NCBI RefSeq assembly: GCF_022539505.1 | Contig: NC_061508.1 | Span: 262,390,736 to 262,454,735, forward strand | DNA length: 64,000 nt | DNA from: Lolium rigidum | Lineage: Eukaryota; Streptophyta; Magnoliopsida; Poales; Poaceae | Direction: 5' to 3' | In this document: piece after piece, positions 52,045-63,789 of the stretch | Position numbering within the stretch: position 1 is the stretch's first letter | How the letters are laid out: every line of letters begins with the position of its first letter | Made by a program: the position numbers and the translations under genes | Notes under the pieces: model-generated | Databases searched by the model: none | Seen by the model: only the letters and a program-made list of their open reading frames with translations | Told to the model about the DNA's origin: nothing

Positions 52045-54009
52045 ATGGCCCCTCCCAATCGCACCAACGACGCGATGTTGCAACTGCTGCAGACCATGCT
52101 AGCCGACAGGGAAACAGAAAGAGCCGAACGCCAAGCCAACCTCATTGCCTTGCAGAACATTGCCAACCAAGGCCATGGAAATCATGATCACCCTGGATCC
52201 AAGCTCAAGAACTTCCAGAACACCAATCCCCCGGTGTTTAGCAAGACCGAGGAACCCCTCGACGCCGACGACTGGCTCCAGACTATGGAGAACAACCTGG
52301 AAGTAGCCGGAGTGGAATCCAACGAGAAAGTCTTGTTTGCAATCCACTATCTCGCTGGACCAGCCCGCGCTTGGTGGACAAGCACCCGTGCCATGAACGG
52401 AGGTCAGTTCATGACTTGGGAGGATTTCAAGCTAAAGTTCAGCAAGTACCATGTACCCCCGGGTCTTATCAAAAAGATGAGGGATGAGTTCCGTGAACTA
52501 AAACAAGGTCGCATGACGGTGGTTGAATACCACGACAAGTTTCTCACACTGTCGAGGTATGCCCCTGATGAGACCGACACCGTTGAGAAGAGGAAGGAGA
52601 GATTCCTGAACGGATCGCATGATGAGATGCAGACTGTCCTCGTCAACATCCCCTTCGCCGACCTTGAAGCCCTTGTTGACTCCGCCATCCAGATGGAGGG
52701 CAAGCTGAACCAAGCCAATGAGAACCGCAAGCGCCGCATGGCGAATCAAAGTGGATCAAGCCACCCCCAGAAGTATCGCCCCAGCTCAAGCGGAGGTTTC
52801 ACTCCGAGAAACAACAAGCCACCGATGCAGAACTCGCGCCCCGGTTATCAGAACCGGAGTGGAGGAAACTCCAAGCCAGGAGGCTACAACAACAACAACT
52901 ACAACAACAACAACAACTACAACCGTGCTCCGCCCAGAGCCCCCAACAACAACAACAAAAACACCAACACCGCCCCCAGAACCGGAAGCAACGCTGTCCC
53001 CGTTGCGAACAAGCAGGACAAGACCACCATCACTTGTTATGAGTGTGGTGTAGTGAGGCACTACTCCAACGAGTGTCCCAAGCGTCTCGCCAAGCTCGCC
53101 GGTGACACCGCTGCACCTGCTCAGCAGCAACGCCTTGTCTCCACCGGCAAGAAGTTCGCCCCCAACAACCCCAATAACCGCAACGGCCGCCTCTATCACA
53201 TGAACGCCGAAGAAGCCCGGAAGCACCGGATGTTGTACTCGGGTATGTTTTCTGTCAACCACATCCCTGCCGGAGTGTTGTTTGATTCCGGAGCATCTCA
53301 TTCTTTTGTCACCGAAGACTTTGCATCAACAAGTAAAATTCAACCCCTCAGTTTGAAGCATGTTATGATAGTTCAAATTCCCGGATCAACCACCAAAGCC
53401 AGAAAATTTTGCAAAAATGTCCCTATCAAAATCCATGATGTAGATTTCTATGCCAATCTAATCATTCTGGGAACCAAAGGTTTGGAAGTCGTCCTAGGAA
53501 TGGACTGGATGTCAAAACACAATGGATTGATAGACTGTGCCAAGAAAGCCATAACCATGACTAGCAGCACCGGTATCGTAGTAGAGCACGTCTCTGAAAA
53601 ACTACCCAGAAAATTCACCTGCAACCAAAGTGTATCCAAGCCAACTCTAGAGCAAATCAGGGTCGTTTGTCGCTACCCTGATGTGTTTCCGGATGATCTA
53701 CCCGGTATGCCCCCGGATCGGGATATCGAGTTCATCATCGAGTTAATCCCCGGAACTGGACCCATAGCCCAGAGAGCCTACAGCATGAACGCAACCGAGC
53801 TTGTGGAGCTGAAGAAACAGATAGATGATATGTTAGCCAAAGGTTTGATTAGACCAAGTGCATCCCCCTGGAGATCTCCCGTCTTGTTTGTGGACAAGAA
53901 GGATGGTGCAAATCGTTTATGCACGGACTATCGTAAGCTTAACGATGTCACCATCAAAAACAAATACCCCCTACCCAAGATAGAAGACTTGTTTGATCAA
54001 CTCACCTGA
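52045..54009 (+). pseudogene. gag-pol: Chromovirus F gag, protease and start of reverse transcriptase
   Basis: 654 codons. Gag: [20 protein letters not shown] and [18 protein letters not shown]; then an Asn-rich, basic linker with [15 protein letters not shown] zinc knuckle [14 protein letters not shown] (residues about 332-345; the usual Gly before His is Arg here). Protease site [12 protein letters not shown], followed by [21 protein letters not shown] begins with [20 protein letters not shown] and [20 protein letters not shown]. The frame ends in TGA at 54007-54009 inside [16 protein letters not shown], which is most simply an old GGA. Confidence 0.9.
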
Positions 54010-56370
54010 GCCAAAGTTTTCTCCAAGATCGACCTTAGAACTCGGATACCATCAGCTGAAAATCCGAGCCACCGACATTCCAAAACCGCCTTTACCACCA
54101 GATATGGGTTGTACGAGTACAACGTCATGTCATTTGGACTGACCAATGCCCCCGCTTATTTCATGAATCTCATGAATAAGATCTTCATGAACTTTTTGGA
54201 CAAGTTTGTCGTTGTCTTCATCGACGACATTCTCGTCTACTCCAAGTCCGAAGAGGAACATGAACAGCATTTGGAGACTGTCCTAGAAACCCTTAGACAG
54301 CACAAGTTGTATGCCAAGTTCAGCAAGTGTGAGTTTTGGTTGGAAGAAGTTGGATTCCTGGGACACATCTTGTCTGCAGGAGGAATTGCCGTAGATCCCG
54401 CCAAAATCAAAACTGTTATGGAATGGCAAGCCCCAACCACCCAAACCGAGGTCCGCGCTTTTCTTGGATTAGCCGGATATTACCGCAGATTTGTAGAAGG
54501 TTTTTCGAGCATCGCTCGACCAATGACCCAATTGCTGAAGAAGGACAGGAAGTTTGAGTGGACCGACAAATGTGAAGAGAGCTTTCAACAGCTCAAGAGT
54601 AGACTGACAACAGCCCCAATCCTGATCATGCCAGATATCGCAAAGCCCTTTGACGTATATTGCGACGCCTCCAAGACTGGTCTTGGATGTGTGCTTATGC
54701 AAGAAGGCAAGGTTGTATCCTACCTTTCAAGACAGCTAAAGCAGCATGAACAGAACTACCCAACCCATGACCTCGAGCTTGGAGCCGTGGTCTTAGCCTT
54801 GAAAGTTTGGCGTCATTACCTCATGGGTAATCGATGCGAGATCTACTCCGACCACAAGAGCCTCAAATACATATTCACCCAGAAGGAGCTAAACATGAGA
54901 CAACGCCGATGGATCGAATTGATCAAGGATTACGACATGGAGATTCACTACCACCCCGGCAAGGCCAATGTGGTAGCGGATGCTTTGAGTCGACTGCCGT
55001 GCCAGTTGAACTCCATGCTCGCAACCGAACAGCCCAGCTTACATCAAGAGTTTGAACAGTTCAGACTAGAACTTGTTAGTGAAGGATTCCTAGCCAACAT
55101 AGAACTGCAACCCACCTTGGTTAGCCAGATCAAGGAAGCCCAGAAGGCCAACGCTAGGATTGACGGAATCAAAAAACAAATAGCCGCAGGAAAAGCCCCC
55201 GGATTCACCGTAGACGAAGCCGGAGTTCTTTGGTACAAAGAACGTCTCTGCGTACCATCGGACTCAGACTTGAAGCAAGTCATCCCGCAAGAAGCCCATG
55301 ACACCCTTTATTCAATCCACCCCGGAGGTACCAAGATGTACCAAGACTTGAAGGAGCAATTCTGGTGGCATGGAATGAAGAGAGAAATCGGCAGCTACAT
55401 CGCCAAGTGTGATATCTGTCAAAGAGTCAAGGCAGAACATCATCGACCTGCCGGACTGTTGCAACCACTGCAGATTCCGGAATGGAAATGGGACTCCGTA
55501 GGAATGGACTTTATCACCGGACTGCCCAAATCCAGCAAAGGCAATGATTCCATATGGGTAGTTGTCGATAGATTGACCAAAGTCGCCCATTTCATTGCCG
55601 TAAAAACCACCTACCAAGGCCCGAAGTTAGCAGAACTATACATCTCCAGAATAGTCGCCCTGCACGGAACCCCGAAATCGATAGTGTCAGATAGAGGATC
55701 ACAGTTCACCTCAAGATTCTGGCAGAAAGTGCATGAAGGACTAGGAACCCGTCTGAATTTCAGCACCGCCTATCACCCTGAGACCGACGAACAGACTGAG
55801 AGAGTCAATCAGATACTGGAGGACATGCTGAGAGCATGTGTACTGGAATACGGATCCAAGTGGGAAGACTACTTACCTTACGCAGAATTCTCTTACAACA
55901 ACAGCTACCAAGCTAGCCTACAGATGGCCCCCTTTGAAGCCTTGTACGGAAGGAAGTGCCGTACCCCCCTAAACTGGTCGGAAGTCAGGGAAAGCCAAGT
56001 TTTTGGCCCAGATGTTCTTCGTGAAGCCGAAGATAAAGTACACAAGATTCGCGAGTACCTCAAGACGGCGCAATCAAGACAGAAGAGCTACGCCGACAAG
56101 AGACGTCGGGAGATGACCTTCGAGATCGGAGACTTCGTCTATCTCAAGGTATCCCCCTTGAAAGGAATGCAAAGGTTTCAACTGAAAGGAAAGCTCGCAC
56201 CCCGATATGTCGGACCTTTCAAAGTCCTCAGCCGCCGAGGTGAAGTATCTTATCAACTGGAGTTGCCCGAAGAAATGTCGGCTGTGCACGACGTGTTTCA
56301 TATCTCACTCCTCCGGAAGTGCCTTGAAGTCCCGGAGAAGACCGAAGTGTTCAAGAACATCGATCACTGA
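54010..56370 (+). pseudogene. pol: Chromovirus F reverse transcriptase, RNase H and integrase
   Basis: After the stop and a one-base insertion near 54045, a clean frame from about 54050 holds the RT active site [13 protein letters not shown], RNase H ([36 protein letters not shown]) and integrase. The finger reads [19 protein letters not shown] then [11 protein letters not shown]. The core has [30 protein letters not shown] and [16 protein letters not shown], giving D, D and E. After the core come [19 protein letters not shown] and [14 protein letters not shown], typical of the chromovirus integrase tail. A TGA at 56368-56370 (NIDH/SVDINKD) cuts off the chromodomain, most simply from CGA. Confidence 0.9.
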
Positions 56371-56562
56371 TCGGTGGATATCAACAAGGACCTGACTTAC
56401 CGCGAAGTGCCGATTCGCATCCTAGAGGAAGCTTACCGAACCACCCGCACCCGAAGCATCAAGTTTCTAAAGATACAATGGAGCAATCATACCGAAGATG
56501 AAGCCACATGGGAACGCGAAGACTTCATGAAGAAGGAGTACCCAGATCTCTTTAGTACCTAA
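56371..56562 (+). pseudogene. Chromovirus F chromodomain, separated by a stop
   Basis: In frame after the TGA: VPIRILEEAYRTTRTRSIKF, then LKIQWSNHTEDEATWERED and FMKKEYPDLF. This is the plant chromovirus chromodomain pattern (KIQWSNHxxDEATWE), thought to steer integration to marked chromatin. Ends with TAA at 56560-56562. Confidence 0.85.
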
Positions 56563-56593
56563 CTTTCTTTTCGATCTCGGGATGAGATCTTTT

Positions 56594-56609
56594 GTAAGGG
56601 GGAAGGGTT
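56594..56609 (+). promoter_or_regulatory. Element F polypurine tract
   Basis: GTAAGGGGGAAGGGTT directly before the 3' LTR. Confidence 0.8.
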
Positions 56610-59600
56610 TGTAACATCCCAAATTTCAATAAAAGAAAGTTAGAAGAATTCCAGAGAGCAAAATTTCAAACCAACAAAAACTTTTTAAATTGCATATAGT
56701 GCCATGCATAGGACTTGTGCATTTGATTGATATGCCATGATGATTGTTATTAGGTGTATAAGCTAAACCCTAAAACCCAAATGTGATCATGAGAAGATCA
56801 CCAACCAAATAAATCCAAAAAGAGGAAGAAAATCAAATAATTGCAAAACCCTAAAAACCCTCACATATGCTCTATGGCATTTTTATAAATTTTGACCCTA
56901 GACCAATTTGGTCTTCACCATTAGTTGAATAATGTTACTAAACACTTATTACAACTTTTGGAATCAAAGAATAACAATTCAAATAAATTTCAAATGCAAA
57001 ACTTGCTCACATATGATAATGGTCAAAACTGACAATTATAGTCTGATCACTACTTCGAGCCATTGCAATTCAATTTTCTCAAACTAAATCTTGCTAACTC
57101 CTTGCACCACATCCAAGTCAACATCAAGGTGAACACTTTTTGTAAAGATCACCATGCCAAATTGTTTCTAGATCAATAGCTATGCTCATCCAAAGTTGTA
57201 ACTTTTTATTAAGTTCAACAATCTCACACTTGTCAATTTTGGAAAATTTTTGAATTAAACTTTTCCACCACCACCTCTCCTCATCTCTGGTCATTTAGAA
57301 CTCAACTAAACACACACAATTCAAATTGGTCAACCATTTGAATTAAATCAAATTTGGACAAATTTTGCAAATAGCATCTATGTCACTATTTGACACTATT
57401 TGCTATAGTGATCTACACATCTAATCTACATCAAACCTAGCCCATTTGGTCCCCTGGTTCCCTCTAACCATAAATGGCACATAGTAAACCTAAGGAGGGC
57501 AAGCATAGCTTGCATGGCATGGCCATGCCGGCCCATGCCATCCATGCCGCACCCCCTCTCTTCTCCTTCTTCCTCCACCTTGGCCCTGGTGTCCAGCAAC
57601 ACCACCTCACCCTCCTAGCCACGCCTAGCATCGCCACGGTCGAGGAGGAGCTCGACACTGGCCAGACCAGCTCGCGCCCATGGCGGCCAGTATGCCGCTC
57701 ATGTCGCGCTTGGCGCGCCACAGCCACGCGCCGCGCCACCACCTCGAGCACGCCCTGGACCACCTCTCAGCAGGTTGAGCACCGCCGTGACACCTCAGCC
57801 ATGCCAGACACGCTCGGAACCCAGACCCGTGACCGTTGGCGCCGGAGACGACGACATGTTCCCGTGCACGCCGCGGCAGTCGCGGAAGCAACGCGACCAA
57901 TCCAGCCACCGCCCGACCAAGCTGTCGCCGCCAAACGCACCGCCAGGAACCACAGAACAGTGCCACGCCCTCGCCTAGCTCGCTAGCTCGCCGGAGACGC
58001 CGCGAGCATGTCGACCACCACCCTGCCCCGCAACCCTCACTCGCGCCTATAAATATCGAGCTCCCCTGAGCAATCCAAGCACACCATCACGATCACCACT
58101 CACCACCGCTTCGCCCAGCACCATTAGCTACCTCAATCGTCGCCGGAGCAAGGCCAATCGGAAGATCACCGCCGAGGAAGCTCTGCAGCAATCGCCGGCG
58201 ATCCCGACCACCTCAGGCGACGCCACTGCTACCAGGAGGCTCGCCGTCGTCCACAACTTCGTCGAGCATACTGCCAACCCTCGCTGGAGCCACCGTAAGC
58301 TCTCCGACCCCCTACCCTCGCCGCGCCAGTGAGCTTCTCTCGCCGGCGACGACGATGACCCAGAGCCGTTAGATCGCCATCTAATCCAACGCTCCACACT
58401 CCCCGTACCGATTCGGTGTTTAAACGCCGCTGACAGGTGGAGCCCCCTTGTCAGGCAGCCCACGCGGGCACAGACGCGTGGTGGGCTGGCCTTGGGCCGT
58501 TTTAAACCCTTTCAGCCCATTTAGCTTTCCCGCCGGCCTTTTAATTCAAATTCGATTTAAACAATTCCAAACAATTTTCAATACTGCCCAAACTTTGAAA
58601 TTAAATAGATTCAAATTGGCTTAACCAAATTCAATGAATTTTATGTTGTTGGAAAGCTAATGAAAATATCTACACAATGCCACTTTGGTCCCATGCCAAG
58701 ATTTGTTGTAGAATTAATTTGATAAAAAGAAGAAGGCAGGGACTTTTACATATTCAAATAATTATTAAAAATCAACCAAAATAGATATTAAGTTAATTCC
58801 AACTCTAATAGCTCACATTTGACTTACAATAATTGTTTGTGCAATAAAACGGTGTGGTCACTTTCCATGATCATGCCCTAGTTTAATTAATGGTCAATGT
58901 GGCTAGTTTATGTAATTGATATTGTCCAAAACTATTAAGTAAATTATATGAAGTCCTATACTTCATTTAAACTTGGTCTCACATGAATTCATGTGATGTT
59001 TGGACCCCTGGCCAAACTCACTTATATGAATTGCTTAGAGATTTAAATCATTTATAGCACTATTAAATAGTATGAGGTGGTCTACCTCATTTAAATCATT
59101 TTCTCAAATGATGATGATGAACATTTGACTTAGGTCAATATAAGTTCATATATGATGGTTTGAGAAATTAAATCTTAAGAAGATTTCAATGAGAGGAAAT
59201 TATTTCTCAAGAACCCTATGGAACCCTATGGAAACTATCATTTACACCGAAGAAGAAGGTTGCTACCAAGAGGAGGAGGAGGAGAATTTTGAGAACTACC
59301 AAGGCAAGCTAATATTCTTGCAAAGTGCAAAGCCCCTTGGGGCAAGGCACCATGAATCTTACCTTTTCTTACATAAGCATATCCCAAGTTTATACATTAC
59401 AAGTTTTACTGGTTTTCTCAATAAGTTGCTTTTATAGTTAACTTTGGTCAAAGTAAAGAAGTTACTAGAATAGTGAAGTAGTCTCAATCAAGCAAAGCAA
59501 GATAGCACCCCTCATGATTTAGAGCTAGTGCTAATGAATAAAACTTGACTACTCTAGATGGGAACAATGTGACTTGAAATGAATTTGAAACCTTGGAATG

Positions 59601-60710
59601 ATGAATCAGTCCATTGAATGATTTTTGAAGGTGAATATGACCAAGAGAAGATGGTGATTTTTGATAAACATGATGTTGGTTTGAATGCGATACCTTTCCA
59701 ATTAGTAAGTACCCCCACAATACCTGATTATGGGTAGGGCTTAGCTGGAAGTTTATGCATCTTAGTATGGGTTCCCTACGAACACACGTCATAGGGGTTA
59801 TGCTTGAGGCTGCCTCCGTTGTTGAGAAATGATGTGAAATTGAGGTGAATTGTACGGCCAAGCCCGTGCGGTTCCCGGGTTGACGAGTTGGTCTTCACTG
59901 GGAGGCCAAGCTCATGGGGAGAGGTGCTCATACTAGGATTTGTAAGTGAAAGGTTATGGTTGATGATCCGCGTACTGTGTTACGATGATTCGGGGTAATC
60001 CCGATGGATGAAATCAAATGTTGTGGCACAAGTGTGCAACCTCTGCAGAGTGTAAATCTATTTGAATAGCCGCGTCCACGGTTACGGACGGTTGGAAAGG
60101 CCATACAGTTTCCGATGTCATACTTTTGAAAATGATGTTGCAAGAAGATGGTGAAATGACTTGTGGTGAATTGAATTAAAATCACCACTTGAAATGGTGG
60201 GAATGACACTAATGTTCCCACTTGAGTTAGTTAGCACTTGAATAACCTTTTCTCAAATACTTGTGAACTAAAATTAGCTTTATGCAAATAAACTAGAGCT
60301 TAGCAAACCATACTAGAAATGTCTAGCACTTACATTAGTATTAGTTTGCGAATACTTGAAGTACTCACGGCTTTGTCCCTGGCTATTCAAATGGCCAGAG
60401 TATGAAGATGAACAAGGAGATGAACAGCAGGACGCCTACGACAACTAGGAGTCTTCCGACGTCAAGCGTTGGCCTGTGGACTAGAGAGTCCTTGTATCTT
60501 ACGCTTCCGCTATGAACTTGTGTTTGTTCGTTGATCAATAGATCAACTATTCGTGTAATATGGATCATGTGATTCCAATTTGTAAGACCTTATGGTTTGT
60601 AATGAATGATGACTGTGATACTTAACTATTATGCCTCGCAACAACAATATTCCTGGGATTGCGATGTATGACATAATAGGCATCCGGACTTAAAAATCCG
60701 GGTGTTGACA
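56610..60710 (+). repeat. Element F 3' LTR, complete (4.1 kb)
   Basis: Starts TGTAACATCCCAAATTTC and ends CCGGGTGTTGACA. U3 is AT-rich (56610-57450), then a GC-rich part (57460-58480) with TATA box CCTATAAATAT at 58046-58056, so R plus U5 exceed 2.6 kb. The part from 58797 aligns with 48850-50777. Open frames in the GC-rich part appear on both strands and are not called as genes. Confidence 0.9.
59246..60448 (+). other. Split acidic reading blocks in the F LTR
   Basis: Block one (59246-59305 here, 49312-49370 in the 5' LTR) reads TEEEGCYQEEEEENFENYQG. Block two (about 60398-60448 here, 50466-50515 there) reads YEDEQGDEQQDAYDN and a TAG. Between them lie about 1.1 kb without a long frame, beginning CAAGGCAAGC and ending GGCCAG, which could be intron borders (GC donor, AG acceptor). 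Kept in both LTRs. Speculative. Confidence 0.35.
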
Positions 60711-60947
60711 CCATAGGTAAGAAATGTAGCAGTGGCGCACCCGGAGACGTGCGCCACTACTAGGTTGGGGGAGGAGCTGGCCTCCTGTCACCACTTACTT
60801 ATGGCGCACCACAATCAAGGTGCGCCACTACTACTTTTGTAACAGTGGCCCACCGTTTTGTGGTGCGCCACTGCTAAGTAGTAGTGGCGCACGGCAGTCA
60901 TGGTGCGCCACTGCTGGCAGTCTTACGGCTAGGCCTTTTCCTTGTAG
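60711..60947. mobile_element. CACTA-like transposon end with GTGCGCCACT repeats
   Basis: About eight copies of GTGCGCCACT(A/G)CT or its inverse GTGGCGCAC alternate in 230 bases, a subterminal repeat pattern of CACTA elements. The terminus CCTTTTCCTTGTAGTG is at 60932-60947, the inverse of CACTACAAGGAAAAGG. The left part is cut by F. Confidence 0.7.
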
Positions 60948-61028
60948 TGGCGGCGGCTAGGGTTGGGAGGAGGTGGCCGGCGGCGCCCCTAGGGGAAGAG
61001 GGCGGCGGCTAGGTCAGGACCCGAAGGG

Positions 61029-61189
61029 TCTCTGATACCATGTAGAAGAGTTATTGGAGATTGCACAGCACCAATAGGGCCGGCTGCTCATATATATATA
61101 GGCGGACACATGTAAAATTACAGGTACAACCCTGAGAAAACACGAGGACCTATACCTATACAATATGTTACTCAATAACAAGGACAACA
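61029..61189 (-). mobile_element. Short copia LTR (149 bp) with primer-binding site, minus strand
   Basis: On the minus strand the LTR 61189-61041 starts TGTTGTCCTTGTTATTGAGT and ends ACTCTTCTACA, then TGGTATCAGAGAC (initiator tRNA-Met site) at 61040-61028. TATATATATA at 61093-61102 may be its TATA box. A GC-rich, coding-like start lies further along (60950-61020). No gag or pol remains. The short LTR fits Ale-type copia elements. Confidence 0.7.
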
Positions 61190-61347
61190 CTTATCTCTGG
61201 CGCAGTAAAATGCTCATACGCCGGTGGTAGATACGTACAACCGGCGCAATAAATATGTGGTGCGCCGGTGGTAAATAGCGCTGGCGTACCATTTATTTGG
61301 TACGCCGACAATAGATGTGTGCGGCTATAGGTGTTTTCCTAGTAGTG
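61190..61347. mobile_element. Second CACTA-like transposon end
   Basis: Repeats of (G)CGCCGGTGGTA(A/G)AT and its inverse occur around 61215-61320. The terminus GTGTTTTCCTAGTAGTG ends at 61347, the inverse of CACTACTAGGAAAACAC. Its repeats differ from those at 60711-60947, so it is a different family. Confidence 0.65.
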
Positions 61348-63640
61348 TTTTATACTGGAAACTTTGCTTAAGGAATTTAGAGATGTTGTTATAGAAGCTA
61401 CAAAAGTCTTTGATCGGTTTAAGATGCTAGACTCATGTGTAGATGTTATTGGTACACTTGCATAGATAGAAAAAACCAAACCTGAAAATAATGAGGCAAA
61501 ACCCATTTGATGAAAGTAGTGAGCGTAAAAGTGCTGAGAGCGGGTCTTCTAAAACTTATATTGATAAATTACAAATCCTTGTTGAAAAGACTTTGGGCAT
61601 TGATCTTGATGCTTCTTCACTTGATAATACTTGATGCTAGCCTTTTTTTGCGCCTAGCTAAAAGGCATTAAAGAAAAAACACTCTTGGGAGATAACCCAT
61701 GTTCTGTTTCTGTAATTTTCCTTTTGTTGAGTCTTGGAAGTTACTACCTTTATAATAACCTCTCCTTATCATTTTTATTTCGTTTTTGTGCCAAGAATAG
61801 CCTCTAATAAGAAGAAAGTAAGATTTGAGGAAGTTGCTGTCCTGAAACAGATTCTGTGTTGTCACCATAAAAAATTGTATTCCTAGCCAGAACGTAATTT
61901 TGAACTACCAATTTTTTAGCATATGCCCCAGATTATTATCCAACTTTCGTTACTTGAGCACTTTTCGATCTAAGCAACAAAAGACTTTCTAAAATATCGA
62001 TCTTTACCTGTTGTTCTGTTTTTAACAGATTTCTGCCGCCATTTGCATTTGCCTCTTAATCTGTTTCTTTTTTAATTCTTTTGAGGAAAGAGCTTTTTGA
62101 AGAAGTTTCTACAGTAGCTAATGTTTTAATGGATGTTTGATATGTGTTAGAACTGAACCCAAGTGGATTTATTATTTTGATTGCACTAATGTTGCTAATA
62201 AGAATTGTGTGAAGTTTTGTATGAATGAAGTTTTCAAGTGTAGGGAGAGAAAAATGATGTAATAAGATGAAGTATGGACAAAAGATTAAGCTTGGGGATG
62301 CACATGTTACCCCAAGAAATATCCAAGAGGTACAAGCGTAAAAGTTTGGGGATGCCAAAGACATCCCCTCTTCATCAACAAAGTATCAGGTCATCTTTCT
62401 AGACGCTATATTTGTATTGCTTCATATGCTATGTGTTGTTTTTGGAGCGTCTATATTTTTGTTTTTAGTTTAGTTTAGTTTTGTTTGATGTAGCATATGG
62501 TTGGATCCCAGCATATTTTCTTTGGAGAACGACACACTCCGTTTAATTGCATAGAACACTATAGTTTTCGCTCTTAGTGTTCTGTGAGTGTTCTCTTTTG
62601 CTAGTACTGCGTTTAGCTCTTCGTTTTCAATTCGTATTTTGTTCAGAGCTTGTTAGTTTTATTTTATTTATGTATGATTATCTCTCTGGTCTTTATTGAT
62701 GTTCATCTATTAGAGCTGTATCAAATAAATCGATTGGTTTTGGAGACGAGTAAAATGTTTCATGCTTATAGTGATGCAAAAGGAAGCTTGTCTAGACTGT
62801 GGCATAGACTTTGGCATTTAACATTCTTTATTATTCTTATCATATGCTTAGTAGTTATTGTTGTAGTATGACTTGTCTCAAATAGCTGAGAGTGCATAAT
62901 GTGCCATTGAAAGAATCATGTTTTGTTTCCATCATACAAGGCATAGTATTGTTGTATTCTTCTTTGATGATTTATTAGGTTGACTTGGAACATGTTTACA
63001 TCATGTTATGACTACAAATCAGTCACCTAGAGCCTATATGATCATTTAGTCTTGACTTGTAATATTACTTTATGTTTTGATTAATAATTTTTTGTCGCTA
63101 TGCATTATTATGGCCATTATTGCTCTCTTAGTTGGTCGCTCCCAGTTTTTTGCTAGCCTTCGCTTGTACTGAGTATGAGCTCTACTCGTGCGTCCAACTA
63201 CCAAAAACTAAGTTTGCGAAAAGTGTCCACCATATCTAACTACTAGCATCATTGCTCTTCCAAGTATATTCATCATGTTTTTATCTATCTTCCAAATTAA
63301 ATCTTATCATGAGAAAATTAGTTAGTAAAGCTCTCACAAACTTGATGGCACATTTACTTTCTTGCACTTAATAAACCTGGACCATTGTGACTATCTTATG
63401 AAGATTATATGCTTGCAAATTGTGAGTTGGGAGTTAGCACAGCCATACTTTTTTGGGGCACGCTTTCAACATTGCACTTATTCCTATTTAGTTGATATCA
63501 TGTTCTTTTGTTTATGGATGCCTAGCGGTGTAAAATAAAATAGAAACTTGTAAGTTCATGGAGTTTGTATATGTGTTAGAGAAACGCATGCGCAGCCAAC
63601 TTAAGTCATGCATCATTCATGGTGAAAATTTACAGCGAAC
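61348..63640 (+). mobile_element. Degenerate relative of gypsy elements A and B, internal 3' half
   Basis: Begins with a decayed coding end. 61638-61800 then parallels element A 13185-13330 (GCGCCTAGCTAAAAGGC, GGGAGATAACCCATG, GAGTCTTGGAAGTT). Later landmarks are two AAGCTTGGGGATGC-like motifs (62288-62301 and 62342-62356, the latter in a hairpin at 62348-62368) and GTGTCCACCATATC at 63221. No LTR or polypurine tract against an LTR was found, and the right end fades before the LINE. Confidence 0.7.
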
Positions 63641-63789
63641 CATAGTGAGCAGTCTGTGAAGCATCTCCCATAAAAAGCTATGCCCATAGTAAATAAAAGG
63701 ATTGCTGAGATGCTCATTTTCTGTTTGTCTTATCATTTTGGTATGCGAATGCTCCCATATCATGGGGCATGAGGTACCCCATTGTCATT

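Larger units (their letters stand above)
48850..60710 (+). mobile_element. Tekay-like chromovirus F (gypsy), 5' LTR truncated by E
   Basis: 5' LTR remnant 48850-50777, primer site TGGTATCAGAGCC (50781-50793, initiator tRNA-Met), extra ORF 51007-51810, gag-pol 52045-56562 with C-terminal chromodomain, polypurine tract and a complete 3' LTR of 4101 bp (56610-60710). A chromodomain after integrase and tRNA-Met priming fit the Tekay clade. The left end lies beyond E and the assembly gap, so the target duplication cannot be checked (right flank CCATA). Confidence 0.9.

Noticed and set aside
52786..53301. 171-codon minus-strand frame rich in Val/Gly
   Set aside because: Shadow of the Asn/Pro-rich linker of F gag (AAC repeats read as GTT).
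57474..58069. Frames of up to 170 codons in the GC-rich part of the F LTR
   Set aside because: Overlapping frames on both strands upstream of the TATA box at 58046, so not within the element transcript. Low complexity.
62650..62871. 73-codon hydrophobic frame in the degenerate element
   Set aside because: AT-rich non-coding region homologous to element A 15512-15793, where the frame is different. No sign of coding conservation.
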